NCBI GenBank assembly: GCA_046294625.1
Contig: JBKBKN010000033.1
Span: 1-28,675 of the forward strand
Direction: 5' to 3'
Length of the DNA: 28,675 nt
Origin: JBKBKN01 sp046294625
GTDB taxonomy: Bacteria; Bacteroidota; Bacteroidia; M30B66
Shown here: positions 8,128 through 16,329 of the stretch, one piece after another
Layout: each line of letters begins with the position of its first letter
Position numbering within the stretch: position 1 is the stretch's first letter
Program-made: the position numbers and the translations under genes
Notes under the pieces: generated by a model
Databases searched by the model: none
What the model was told of the DNA's origin: nothing
Seen by the model: only the letters and a program-made list of their open reading frames with translations

Positions 8128-10761
8128 TTATAATTTGACAAACTGCTTTCTGAACATGAACCCGTTGGATAATAGGTGAACAAAATAAGTGCCCGGTTGC
8201 AAATTATCTAGGTTAAGCATTAAATTTTCTTGCAAGTAGCCATTTTGGCTGAACACTTCACGACCTCTTATATCAAAAATACATAACCTTATATGCGCTG
8301 CATTTGAGTTTTGAAAGCGGATGTGCAAAATGTCCTGAACAGGATTGGGATAAAACAGAATTTCGTTCGATGAAAAAAGGTTCTCAATAGCTGTGCAATT
8401 GTCAACAAATACGCTTGCTTCGGCTTCTCCCTGACAGCTGTTTGCATCAGTGTAGGTGTAAATGATGTTTGCGCTTGCCGGAGCATTTATCAAAGAAGGA
8501 TCAAAAACATTGCCTTGCACACCTTCGCCTGAGTAGAAACCTCCTAATGGACTACCGCCTGTCAAAGTAATGCTGCCTTGATTATTGCAAAATGTGTCGG
8601 GTGTGATAGTAAATGAAACCTGAGGCAATGGAAATACGGTCACCTGTGTGGAAAGTGAAGTATTGAAACATGCATTGCTATCGTTAACCACTACAATGTA
8701 GGAACCGGAAAAGGCTGCCTGATATTCCGCTCCTGTTATTCCTTCGATGGGCATATCGTTGAAAAACCATTGATATTGCTGATTAATCTCAAAATTGATA
8801 ATATTAATCGTAGCTACACCGCCTTCACAAAAGGAGAGTGGATCATCAGAGCTAAGAATCGGAGCGGCAGGCAAGTCTAAAAAATTAATTTCCAGAGAGT
8901 CTGATGTATTGGTACAGCCATTATGATCAGTTGCAATCAATTGATAGATACCTTCATCGCTAATTTCGATCATGCCTAAGCCTTCGCCTATCAAGGTATC
9001 ACCATTAAATAGCCATGTAAACATCCAATCTTCTTCACCATTGGATAAGAGAGAAACCTGATTGCCGATGCAGATTGGAAATTCACTTGGCTCGATGATC
9101 ACTTCCGGCAAGGGGTGGATAGTAACTTGCGCCATATTGCTGATAGCAGTACAGCCCAGATTGTCTATCGCAATAAATCGATATTGACCTGACACATTGG
9201 CAAAAATGGTGTCTTGATCAAGTACATCTATGGGCAGAAGATCGCGCTGCCATGTGTAACTCACTGGGCGGTCTGCAAGGGCTCTTAATAGCACCGAATC
9301 TCCGATACAAGCAGATGATACTGCAGGAATAAGCTCCAATACGGGCAAACTTAACAGACTTAAAGTGTAATCTCCACTTGTGGATAAGCATCCGTTGAGA
9401 TCGGTCACCGTGTAGCGATAGATTCCGGCTAGGCTTGTTGTAATAAAACTTTGGTTTTCTCCGGAGATCAACTCATTGTCTCTAAACCATTGATAAGTGG
9501 CTCCACCTATGGGATTGCCAATGATAAAAATGGAATCGCCTGTGCACACTGCACTACTGTCGCCCGAGGGAAAATTTGCCAAAGGGAGTGGATGAAAAAC
9601 CACAGTAATGGGGTCTGACTGACGAGTGCAGACTGATTTGACCAAATCGACATAATATTCTCCATCCTGATTGGCGTTGAAAATGTTTGAAACAGCTCCG
9701 GGAATAACGACATTATTTCTAAACCACTGATAAGAAACCCCTATCTGAAACTCAACCGAAAGCTGCACATTGCCATTGTCGCAAATTTCAGTCGGATTAG
9801 TATGGGTGTAATCTGTTGCGGGTGGTGTAATTACGATCACATTCACATTGCTGCTGGTGTTGCTACAGCCGGTATTGACATTGGTTATCACTGCATTGTA
9901 GGTGCCTGCCAATTGGGTGGTCAATTGTCGGTTGGTAGCTCCGGTTATTAATTCGTTGTTTCGTTTCCACTGATAGCTAAGACTCGAGCCTTGAATGGCT
10001 GAAATAGTTACGCTATCGCCTTCGCAAAGTGTGGTGCTACCCGACACACTTACAAAGTTTGGTGGCAATGGATTCACCGAAATGCTTATAGGTTGTGAAG
10101 TGGATGAACAACTGCTCGTGAAATTAATCACCGTAACAGAATAGTTGCCGCTTGTTGAAACTGTTATGGATGGTGTGTTTGCACCGGTACTCCAGGTGTA
10201 AAAATCGCCGGGTGATGCCTGCAATACCACACTTTGACCTGAACAAAAAACGGTAGGCCCAAATGGGGTGATAGTGGCTTCAGGGCAGGGAGCATGATAC
10301 ACACATACCGTAAAGTTGCTGTCTAATGGTGTGCCTGTGGCTGCATCAAATACCCTAAAATATCGAAAAGCACCTATCGTTAAACCAATAAATTCTTTAG
10401 ACTCCGCTTCGCCAATGCCGTTGTCGTTTGTGCAGGATAAAGGCGATAATGCAATACAAGAGTTTCCATTGAAAAACTCAATTACAACATCTATATCGGC
10501 AGAAGGCTGCACTTCGACAATCAAGTTAGGATAATTTACCTGAAATACGAACCAGCGCGCATCATCAGCATCTCCATTGCAGCTCATGTCTTCATTTGGG
10601 TTGCCATAAGCCGTCAAAGAAAAAGATTGTGGATTGCAAGAAGATGAAACGGTAAGCGTGTCGGCCACAAGACAACTATCGCTATTGAATGAAAGAAAGG
10701 CATTGGCATGAGCCGATATGAAGAATGAAAGAAAGAATATTAACGTAAAGATTTTTTGCAT
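8128..10761 (-). CDS. Large secreted Ig-like-repeat protein, T9SS cargo
   Basis: An 877-residue surface protein with a signal peptide (about 1-20, ending AHA-N). Next come a cysteine-containing beta-rich domain (about 25-160, PPC/CUB-like in pattern) and seven Ig-like repeats of about 79 residues (161-713). An eighth, divergent beta module follows (714-790, with GGSPLGGFYSGEGV). The T9SS type A sorting domain lies at 800-877 (FYPNPVQDILHI, IFDIRGREV, LQPGTYFVHL, KQFVKL end). It is therefore expected to cross the inner membrane by Sec and the outer membrane by T9SS, and to be anchored or released at the surface. No catalytic domain is visible; an adhesive or matrix role is inference. It starts 12 nt after nadD and is likely the last gene of the yicC-gmk-nadD transcript. 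Confidence 0.9.
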   Translation of the reverse strand: MQKIFTLIFFLSFFISAHANAFLSFNSDSCLVADTLTVSSSCNPQSFSLTAYGNPNEDMSCNGDADDARWFVFQVNYPNLIVEVQPSADIDVVIEFFNGNSCIALSPLSCTNDNGIGEAESKEFIGLTIGAFRYFRVFDAATGTPLDSNFTVCVYHAPCPEATITPFGPTVFCSGQSVVLQASPGDFYTWSTGANTPSITVSTSGNYSVTVINFTSSCSSTSQPISISVNPLPPNFVSVSGSTTLCEGDSVTISAIQGSSLSYQWKRNNELITGATNRQLTTQLAGTYNAVITNVNTGCSNTSSNVNVIVITPPATDYTHTNPTEICDNGNVQLSVEFQIGVSYQWFRNNVVIPGAVSNIFNANQDGEYYVDLVKSVCTRQSDPITVVFHPLPLANFPSGDSSAVCTGDSIFIIGNPIGGATYQWFRDNELISGENQSFITTSLAGIYRYTVTDLNGCLSTSGDYTLSLLSLPVLELIPAVSSACIGDSVLLRALADRPVSYTWQRDLLPIDVLDQDTIFANVSGQYRFIAIDNLGCTAISNMAQVTIHPLPEVIIEPSEFPICIGNQVSLLSNGEEDWMFTWLFNGDTLIGEGLGMIEISDEGIYQLIATDHNGCTNTSDSLEINFLDLPAAPILSSDDPLSFCEGGVATINIINFEINQQYQWFFNDMPIEGITGAEYQAAFSGSYIVVVNDSNACFNTSLSTQVTVFPLPQVSFTITPDTFCNNQGSITLTGGSPLGGFYSGEGVQGNVFDPSLINAPASANIIYTYTDANSCQGEAEASVFVDNCTAIENLFSSNEILFYPNPVQDILHIRFQNSNAAHIRLCIFDIRGREVFSQNGYLQENLMLNLDNLQPGTYFVHLLSNGFMFRKQFVKL
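8623..10281 (-). repeat. Seven Ig-like protein repeats (coding)
   Basis: Seven consecutive units at protein residues 161-233, 234-314, 315-393, 394-473, 474-552, 553-631 and 632-713. Each begins with C-x-G-(D/N/Q)-S-V, has a central Y-(Q/T)-W-x-R/F strand followed by N/D-x-x-(L/P)-I-x-G, then G-x-Y and a closing G-C-x-x-T/I-S before V-x-P-L-P. The repeats have diverged in sequence, so they are old domain duplications and not a recent DNA-level tandem array. Confidence 0.85.
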
Positions 10762-10773
10762 GCCGGGGGTAAT

Positions 10774-11382
10774 TCAGGTTTTGTAAAAATTCATCTCATC
10801 CATGTATTTATAAACCTTTGGGAGCAAAAGGAAGTTGACGTTTTTGCCATCTTTAACAGCATGGCGGATAAAGGAAGCGGATATTTCCATTTGAGGCGCA
10901 TTATCTACGAATATAACGCTGTTTTGTTTCATTTCATTGTTTAGTGGATATCCGGGTCGGGGATAAACAATGATGCCAAATTGATTGATAATTTCCTCGT
11001 GGTTTTTCCATTTATGAAAGCTCAGCAAATTATCGCTACCAATAATGGGGTGAAAGCTATGAGAAGGAAACTTTTCTCTAAGATGCAATAGGGTATTGAT
11101 GGTATAGGATGGCTGCGGCATTTTCAATTCCAAATCGCAGGTTTTAAGGCGGGGAAAATCTTCTACAGCGAGCTGCAGCATGGCCATTCGGTGATAATCT
11201 TTCAGCAAACTTGCCTTTTCTTTTAAGGGATTGTGTGGACTGAGCACCATCCAGACTTCATCCAACTCCGTAAATTCGGCAAGATAGCCGGCCACGGCCG
11301 TATGTCCGATATGCACCGGATTGAACGAACCGAAAAATAAACCTACTTTCTTTGCCTTCAAGGAAAATTTTTTACTTGTCAA
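10774..11382 (-). CDS. nadD: Nicotinate-nucleotide adenylyltransferase
   Basis: A 202-residue enzyme that adenylates nicotinate mononucleotide to deamido-NAD in NAD synthesis. The nucleotidyltransferase motif GSFNPVHIGH is at 18-27, SPHNPLKEK at 48-56, IGSDN at about 114-118, and the second ATP motif ISASFIR at 167-173 (family form ISST-x-IR). The start is a TTG at 11382 that shares bases with the TGA stop of gmk (TTGA overlap), with GGAG about 13 nt upstream inside gmk. No ATG lies in frame before the first motif. The overlap suggests translational coupling to gmk. Confidence 0.95.
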   Translation of the reverse strand: MTSKKFSLKAKKVGLFFGSFNPVHIGHTAVAGYLAEFTELDEVWMVLSPHNPLKEKASLLKDYHRMAMLQLAVEDFPRLKTCDLELKMPQPSYTINTLLHLREKFPSHSFHPIIGSDNLLSFHKWKNHEEIINQFGIIVYPRPGYPLNNEMKQNSVIFVDNAPQMEISASFIRHAVKDGKNVNFLLLPKVYKYMDEMNFYKT

Positions 11383-11945
11383 ATTTGCAGGAAATTCTCC
11401 ACTAATTCAATGGTTTGCTCAACAGCTTTCGACAATGTATCGTTAACAACTACCACATCGGCATATTGCTCATATTGCAGCTCTTTGGCAGCTTTTTGGA
11501 CTCTTACCTTAAATGACTCTTCGGTTTCAGTGGCGCGCTTAGCCAATCTTTCTTTTAGTGCGTCAATGGATGGAGGTTTAATGAAAATCGACAATGCCCG
11601 ATCGCCAAATTGTTGCTTAAGATTGTTTCCGCCCACTACATCCACATCAAAGATCACGTGCTGACCGCGATTCCAGATTTTATCTACTTCGCTTTTTAAG
11701 GTTCCATAAAATCGACCCGGATATACCTCTTCCCATTCCACAAATTCCTGATTGTTGATCTTATGTTGAAAATCATCGGTGCTCATGAAAAAATAATCTA
11801 TCCCATCGGTTTCGTTTGGTCTTTTGTCGCGATTGGTTGCTGAAACAGAAAAAGCAAGTTGTGGCAAAGCAGAAAGCAATTCCTTAACAATAGTAGTTTT
11901 TCCTGAACCACTTGGCGCTGAAACAATAATGAGTTTGCCTTTCAA
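11379..11945 (-). CDS. gmk: Guanylate kinase
   Basis: A 188-residue cytoplasmic kinase converting GMP to GDP with ATP. The P-loop APSGSGKT is at residues 10-17, followed by the GMP-binding SATNRDKRPNE and DGIDYFFMS segments, EFVEWEEVYPGRFYGT, and the LID-type arginines in LKERLAKRATETEE. It starts at TTG (11945-11943), two bases after the TAG stop of yicC. No ATG is available in frame, and the resulting N-terminus (MKGKLIIVSAPSG) is exactly that of the family, which makes the TTG start firm. It overlaps nadD by 4 nt. Confidence 0.97.
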   Translation of the reverse strand: MKGKLIIVSAPSGSGKTTIVKELLSALPQLAFSVSATNRDKRPNETDGIDYFFMSTDDFQHKINNQEFVEWEEVYPGRFYGTLKSEVDKIWNRGQHVIFDVDVVGGNNLKQQFGDRALSIFIKPPSIDALKERLAKRATETEESFKVRVQKAAKELQYEQYADVVVVNDTLSKAVEQTIELVENFLQI

Positions 11946-11947
11946 TG

Positions 11948-12820
11948 CTAAACGATGTTATTGAGTTGTTCCTTTATTTTTTCCAATTCATCTTTCATCA
12001 AAACCACAATTTTTTGCAGCATGGCATGGTTAGCCTTAGAGCCTATAGTATTGATTTCTCTGCCCATTTCCTGCGCAATGAATCCAAGTTTTTTTCCGGT
12101 GTTTTCAGGTGATACAATAGTATCTCTGAAATATTCGCAATGCTGAAGCAGACGTGTTTTTTCTTCTGAAATATCAAACTTTTCGATATAATAAACCAGC
12201 TCTTGCTCCAGTCGGTTTTCATCAATTTTGTCAGATTCGAGCCACTCTGTTAATTTTTGTTTCAGGCGCTGACGAACCTGCATTACGCGTTCATCTTCAT
12301 ATTGCTGCAATTGTGGAAGAAATCCTGAAATACTAGAAACCCTGGCGAGTAAATCATCTCGCAAAGCGGCGCCTTCATGCTCTCTGAATGCGTCAGCTTT
12401 TTGCAGGGATGCATCGAGTAAATGCTTGAGCTGTTTCCACTCTTCATCACTCAGTTTTTGCTCGGTCTGGTTATATACTTCAGGGATGCGCATCACCATG
12501 TTGAGAATATCATTGGTGGGTTCGTTGAACTCTTCGGCAAGCATTCTAATGGAGCGGTAATATTGACGGGCTGCATCTGTATTAATTTTTACGCTGCTCT
12601 CTTGCTGATCGCTGATGATATGAATAGAAATATCCACTTTTCCCCTTTCAAGCACCTTTCCGGCTTCCTGACGAATTTCGGCTTCCTTTTCTCTAAATTG
12701 AAACGGGATTCGTAAATTCAAGTCCAATTGCTTGCTATTCAACGCCCTAATATCCACACTCACAGTTGTTTTCCCCACTTCGCCCTGGGCTTTGCCGAAT
12801 CCGGTCATCGATTTTATCAT
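11948..12820 (-). CDS. yicC: YicC family endoribonuclease-like protein
   Basis: A 290-residue protein starting MIKSMTGFGKAQGE, the hallmark N-terminus of the YicC family, with R-A-L-N-S-K-x-L-D at about 25-33 and the conserved C-terminal (DUF1732) region ending FIAQEMGREINTIGSKANH and a helical tail. E. coli YicC is reported to act on RNA as an endoribonuclease; whether this holds here is inference. It is the first gene of a compact set with gmk and nadD, an arrangement I recall as common in bacteria. A TAGGTTTG promoter element lies 26 nt upstream. Confidence 0.93.
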   Translation of the reverse strand: MIKSMTGFGKAQGEVGKTTVSVDIRALNSKQLDLNLRIPFQFREKEAEIRQEAGKVLERGKVDISIHIISDQQESSVKINTDAARQYYRSIRMLAEEFNEPTNDILNMVMRIPEVYNQTEQKLSDEEWKQLKHLLDASLQKADAFREHEGAALRDDLLARVSSISGFLPQLQQYEDERVMQVRQRLKQKLTEWLESDKIDENRLEQELVYYIEKFDISEEKTRLLQHCEYFRDTIVSPENTGKKLGFIAQEMGREINTIGSKANHAMLQKIVVLMKDELEKIKEQLNNIV

Positions 12821-12846
12821 ATGCTTGAAATAAACCTTTGCTTCGG

Positions 12847-12879
12847 CAAACCTACGTTAAATTTATCTAAGACGAGCAA
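12847..12879 (-). promoter_or_regulatory. Candidate promoter for yicC-gmk-nadD
   Basis: On the minus strand TAGGTTTG at 12847-12854 matches the Bacteroidota -7 consensus TAnnTTTG fully, and a TTG at 12877-12879 sits 22 nt upstream as a possible -33 box (slightly long spacing). The predicted transcript start leaves a leader of about 20 nt before the yicC ATG. The same TAGGTTTG octamer precedes fabG. Confidence 0.5.
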
Positions 12880-13001
12880 GTTACTCCGTAATGCTTCTGC
12901 CTTTAGCCACAACTTGTTCAGCTTTGATTGGTCTGCCTTAAACGATATTATTGAAATTAATTGCTCCCATATTACTGGTAGGCAGATATATGCTTTTCGC
13001 T

Positions 13002-13009
13002 TAATTTCG
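13002..13009 (+). promoter_or_regulatory. Possible -7 element directly before trpS
   Basis: TAATTTCG matches TAnnTTTG at seven of eight positions and ends four bases before the trpS ATG. If it is a real -7 box, transcription would begin at or next to the start codon. No convincing -33 TTTG is seen at the right distance. Confidence 0.3.
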
Positions 13010-13013
13010 CGGC

Positions 13014-14009
13014 ATGGAAACAGTAGTGAGTGGCATTCGTTCCACAGGTCGTCTGCACCTCGGGAATTATTTCGGAGCCGTTAAGAATTTTATCAAAATG
13101 CAGCATGAGCATCGCTGCTTTTTTTTCATTGCCGACTATCATGCTTTGACCACACACCCGCAGCCTTCCGAGTTCAGAGATAGTGTAAAGAGTGTGCTTG
13201 CAGAATATTTAGCCGCAGGTATTGATCCTGAAATTTCTACCCTTTATCTGCAAAGCGACGTACCACAAATTCCAGAATTATATCTCTTGCTTAATATGAA
13301 CGCTTATTTAGGTGAGCTGGAACGTTGCACATCCTTTAAAGAAAAGGTGCGAAAGCAACCGGAAAATGTGAATGCAGGACTGTTGACTTATCCTGTACTA
13401 ATGGCTGCTGACATTATCATTCACCGGGCCACGAAAGTGCCTGTGGGTAAGGATCAGGAACAACACTTAGAGATGGCGCGCAATTTTGTGAACCGATTCA
13501 ACCATTTGTATGGCGAAGAATACTTCCCTGAACCTTATGCCTATAATTTTGGCGAGGCCTTGGTAAAAGTTCCCGGTTTGGACGGTAGTGGGAAAATGGG
13601 AAAATCGGAAGGAGAGGGAAATGCCATTTTCCTTGCCGAAGATGAAGCATCAATCCGAAAGAAGGTAATGCGTGCCGTGACTGACAGTGGACCAACCGAG
13701 CCCAATCAAACCAAACCGGAAGCCATTGAAAACTTGTTTAGCATTATGAAATTGGTTTCATCTGCCGATACAGTGCAGCATTTCGATAATGCTTACAACA
13801 ATTGCACTATCCGCTATGGCGACATGAAAAAACAGTTGGCCGAAGATGTTATCCAATTTCTGAAACCTGTTCGAGAGCGCATTCTGGACTTGGAAAAGGA
13901 TGAGGAATTGCTTAAAAAAGTAATCCTTCAAGGGGGAGAAAAAGCCAGAGCGAGCGCGGCACAGACCATCAGCGATGTGCGTCGCATCTTAGGCATTACC
14001 AATTATTGA
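13014..14009 (+). CDS. trpS: Tryptophan--tRNA ligase
   Basis: A 331-residue class I aminoacyl-tRNA synthetase that charges tRNA-Trp. The HIGH-type motif HLGN is at 15-18 in SGIRSTGRLHLGNYFGA, tryptophan-pocket segments include LLTYPVLMAADI, VPVGKDQEQHLE is at about 143-153, and the KMSKS loop is present as KMGKS at 194-198. The length is typical of bacterial TrpRS. The ATG at 13014 gives the standard N-terminus. It is followed after 3 nt by the sulfoxide reductase gene. Confidence 0.97.
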   Translation: METVVSGIRSTGRLHLGNYFGAVKNFIKMQHEHRCFFFIADYHALTTHPQPSEFRDSVKSVLAEYLAAGIDPEISTLYLQSDVPQIPELYLLLNMNAYLGELERCTSFKEKVRKQPENVNAGLLTYPVLMAADIIIHRATKVPVGKDQEQHLEMARNFVNRFNHLYGEEYFPEPYAYNFGEALVKVPGLDGSGKMGKSEGEGNAIFLAEDEASIRKKVMRAVTDSGPTEPNQTKPEAIENLFSIMKLVSSADTVQHFDNAYNNCTIRYGDMKKQLAEDVIQFLKPVRERILDLEKDEELLKKVILQGGEKARASAAQTISDVRRILGITNY

Positions 14010-14012
14010 TTC

Positions 14013-14504
14013 ATGGCCGAAAGCATTCTCTTTGACAAAAACCAAACGAAAGCTGCGATATATACACAGCTTGTTGAGCAGATAGAAGCACTCATTGCAC
14101 CCGACCATGACCTTGTGGCTTCGCTGGCCAATATTTCGGCATTGCTAAAAGAAGTTTTTCAATTTCACTGGGTGGGTTTTTATCGTGTGCAGGATAAAGA
14201 ATTGGTTCTCGGGCCTTTTCAAGGGCCATTGGCTTGCGTAAAAATTGGCTATGGCAAAGGCGTTTGCGGCACAGCCTGGCAAAATGGGGCAACGATCATT
14301 GTGCCTGATGTGCATCAATTTCCTGGGCATATTGCCTGCAGCAGTTTGTCAAATTCAGAAATTGTGGTGCCGGTGATGGATAAAAAAGGTGAAGTGCAAT
14401 TGGTGCTTGATGTGGATAGTGAGCATTTCACTGCGTTCGATAATGACGACCAAAACGGATTGGAAGCTATTGCCGCACTGATCACAAAATATTATTTCGC
14501 TTGA
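14013..14504 (+). CDS. msrC: Free methionine-(R)-sulfoxide reductase (GAF domain)
   Basis: A 163-residue single-GAF-domain protein of the fRMsr (YebR/MsrC) family, which reduces free L-methionine-(R)-sulfoxide and so repairs oxidised methionine. The three family cysteines are all present: C75 in GPLACVKI, C85 in GKGVCGTAW and C109 in GHIACSS. Their spacing is identical to E. coli C84/C94/C118. Family segments W-V-G-F-Y, LGPFQGP and D-V-D-S are also seen. It lies 3 nt after trpS and its TGA stop overlaps the TTG start of the next gene, so it sits inside a three-gene operon. Confidence 0.93.
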   Translation: MAESILFDKNQTKAAIYTQLVEQIEALIAPDHDLVASLANISALLKEVFQFHWVGFYRVQDKELVLGPFQGPLACVKIGYGKGVCGTAWQNGATIIVPDVHQFPGHIACSSLSNSEIVVPVMDKKGEVQLVLDVDSEHFTAFDNDDQNGLEAIAALITKYYFA

Positions 14505-16162
14505 GCAACAAAATCGTCACCGGCCTGAGTTTAGCTTTCCTGTGGCTGCTGATGTTTGCCTGTGCAAGCAGAATTCCACCTTCAGGAGGTCCAAGAGATG
14601 ACAAGTCGCCTACATTGATTGGCGCCTCTCCGGAAAACAATACTGTCTTCTTCAATTCAAAAAAGATTATCCTTGAATTTGATGAGTTTATTGACTTGAA
14701 AGCAGGTGGAACAAAAATTCTCATTGCGCCTATTCCTGACATTAAGCCCAAATTCACCTTGAAAAGAAAATCACTTTGGATTGAATTCAAGGACACTCTT
14801 GCTCCTAATGAAACCTATGTGATTTCGCTCGACAACAGCATTGCCGACATCACCGAAGGCAATCTGGTAAAAGATCTGCGCTATGTTTTTTCCACCGGAA
14901 GTTATATTGACTCCCTGATGCTCACCGGAATGTGTAAAGATGCTTTCACAGGTGCATTGCTCAAAGATGTAACGGTGATGCTTTACCGAAGCGATGAAGA
15001 TTCTCTCCCTTTTAAAGAAATGCCGCGCTATTTTGCTCGCACTGATGAGCAGGGCATGTTCACCATTTATAATATCAAGGAAGGTAACTATAAGCTCTTT
15101 GCCCTTGCCGATGGAAACGATAATTATTTATTTGACAATCCATCTGAAAAAGTCGCATTTCTTCCCGATTTGATTAGTATTCGCGATAGTTTAGTCAGAC
15201 TTAAAGAACCTCTTTTGCTTTTCAAAAACCCCTTACCCAAGCAACGCATTGTCAAAAAAACATTTAAACATCCCGGCTTGGTAAATCTTGGATTTGCTAA
15301 ACCCGTGGATAGCCTTTCGGTGGTAGTATTGCATCCCGAAAATTTTCAACCTATCCGTTTTCAATACCATCGCGACCGCGACTCACTCGACATTTGGTTT
15401 CCAGAGGTAAAAGACGACTCCCTCAAAGTTATTTTGAGCTTTAACGATGGCATGACAAAAGATGATACGGTGAAATTCAATACCCGTAGAACATCCTTAA
15501 AGGCAGGAGGGAAAGGGGCTCGAAGCAGTCAGACTGATACCATATTGAAACTTCGGCATCCATTGGCCGGCGGACGATTTAGCCCCTACGATAGTCTCTT
15601 CTTTGAGAGTCCTCAACCTATACGCGCTGTAGATGCATCGCGAACCAAACTCATTAAGGGTGAAGATACATCTTTTGTTAATTTGTTGATAAAAGAACTG
15701 GATTACCGAATATTTGTGCCGCTCTCCCTAAAAGAAGACGAAGAGTGGAAAATCATTTTTTTGCCCGGCGCTGTAATCGATATCTATGGACAAAGCAATG
15801 ATACGCTCAATCTGCAATTCAAAGTTTTAGGCGAACGAGACTTTGGCGCTTTTGAGTTTCAGCTCAAATCAGATTCATTGGAAAAGCAAAATTTAGTAAT
15901 ACAACTTTATCAAAAAGATCAGGTACTGAAGTCCATACCTTACATGATCAATCAACGGATAAAGTTTGACAAACTAAAGCCCGGAGCCTACAACATTCGT
16001 TTGATAATGGATGAAAACCAAAACAGACGCTGGGATGCCGGTAATTATTTCGAAAAGCGACAACCGGAAGAAATACTCTCCTATCCACAAGTTATCAATA
16101 TTCGCGCCGGTTGGGATACGGAAAATATTTGGGAATTTGACAAAGGGGCATCCGGAACAGGC
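14501..16162 (+). CDS. Ig-like (SbsA/Big_5) lipoprotein, 3' end lost in assembly gap
   Basis: 554 codons are visible before the run of Ns. The start is TTG, overlapping the previous stop as TTGA. A lipoprotein signal is followed by Cys21 (LLMFAC) and the tail ASRIPPSGGPRDDKSP, a pattern I know from a widespread Bacteroidota lipoprotein family. An SbsA-type Ig-like domain covers about 37-130 (SPENNTVFF...ILEFDEFIDL...YVFSTG). A carboxypeptidase-regulatory/transthyretin-like domain follows at about 141-215 (ARTDEQGMFTIYNIKEGNYKLFALAD). A second such module near the end (LKPGAYNIRLIMDENQNRRWD) precedes INIRAGWDTENIWEF. The family usually ends soon after this point, so few residues are probably missing. 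Frame continuity through the gap to a stop at 16286-16288 is not evidence. Confidence 0.82.
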
Positions 16163-16262
16163 NNNNNNNNNNNNNNNNNNNNNNNNNNNNNNNNNNNNNN
16201 NNNNNNNNNNNNNNNNNNNNNNNNNNNNNNNNNNNNNNNNNNNNNNNNNNNNNNNNNNNNNN
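16163..16262. other. Assembly gap (100 N)
   Basis: Exactly 100 undetermined bases, the usual placeholder for a scaffold gap of unknown size. It separates the lipoprotein gene from the TonB receptor gene; the true distance and any gene inside are unknown. Confidence 0.99.
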
Positions 16263-16317
16263 GTTTAAAAGGTGCTAAGGGGCAATAGTTTCAATGCCAA
16301 ATTCATCGATTTTCAAC

Positions 16318-16325
16318 TAATTTTA
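16318..16325 (+). promoter_or_regulatory. Possible -7 element directly before the TonB receptor
   Basis: TAATTTTA matches TAnnTTTG at seven of eight positions and ends four bases before the GTG start at 16330, the same geometry as at trpS. The -33 region is not convincing. Confidence 0.25.
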
Positions 16326-16329
16326 TCCG

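Noticed and set aside
16011..16288. Reading frames continuing through the N gap
   Set aside because: One hundred Ns are a placeholder; the frame on the far side is arbitrary.
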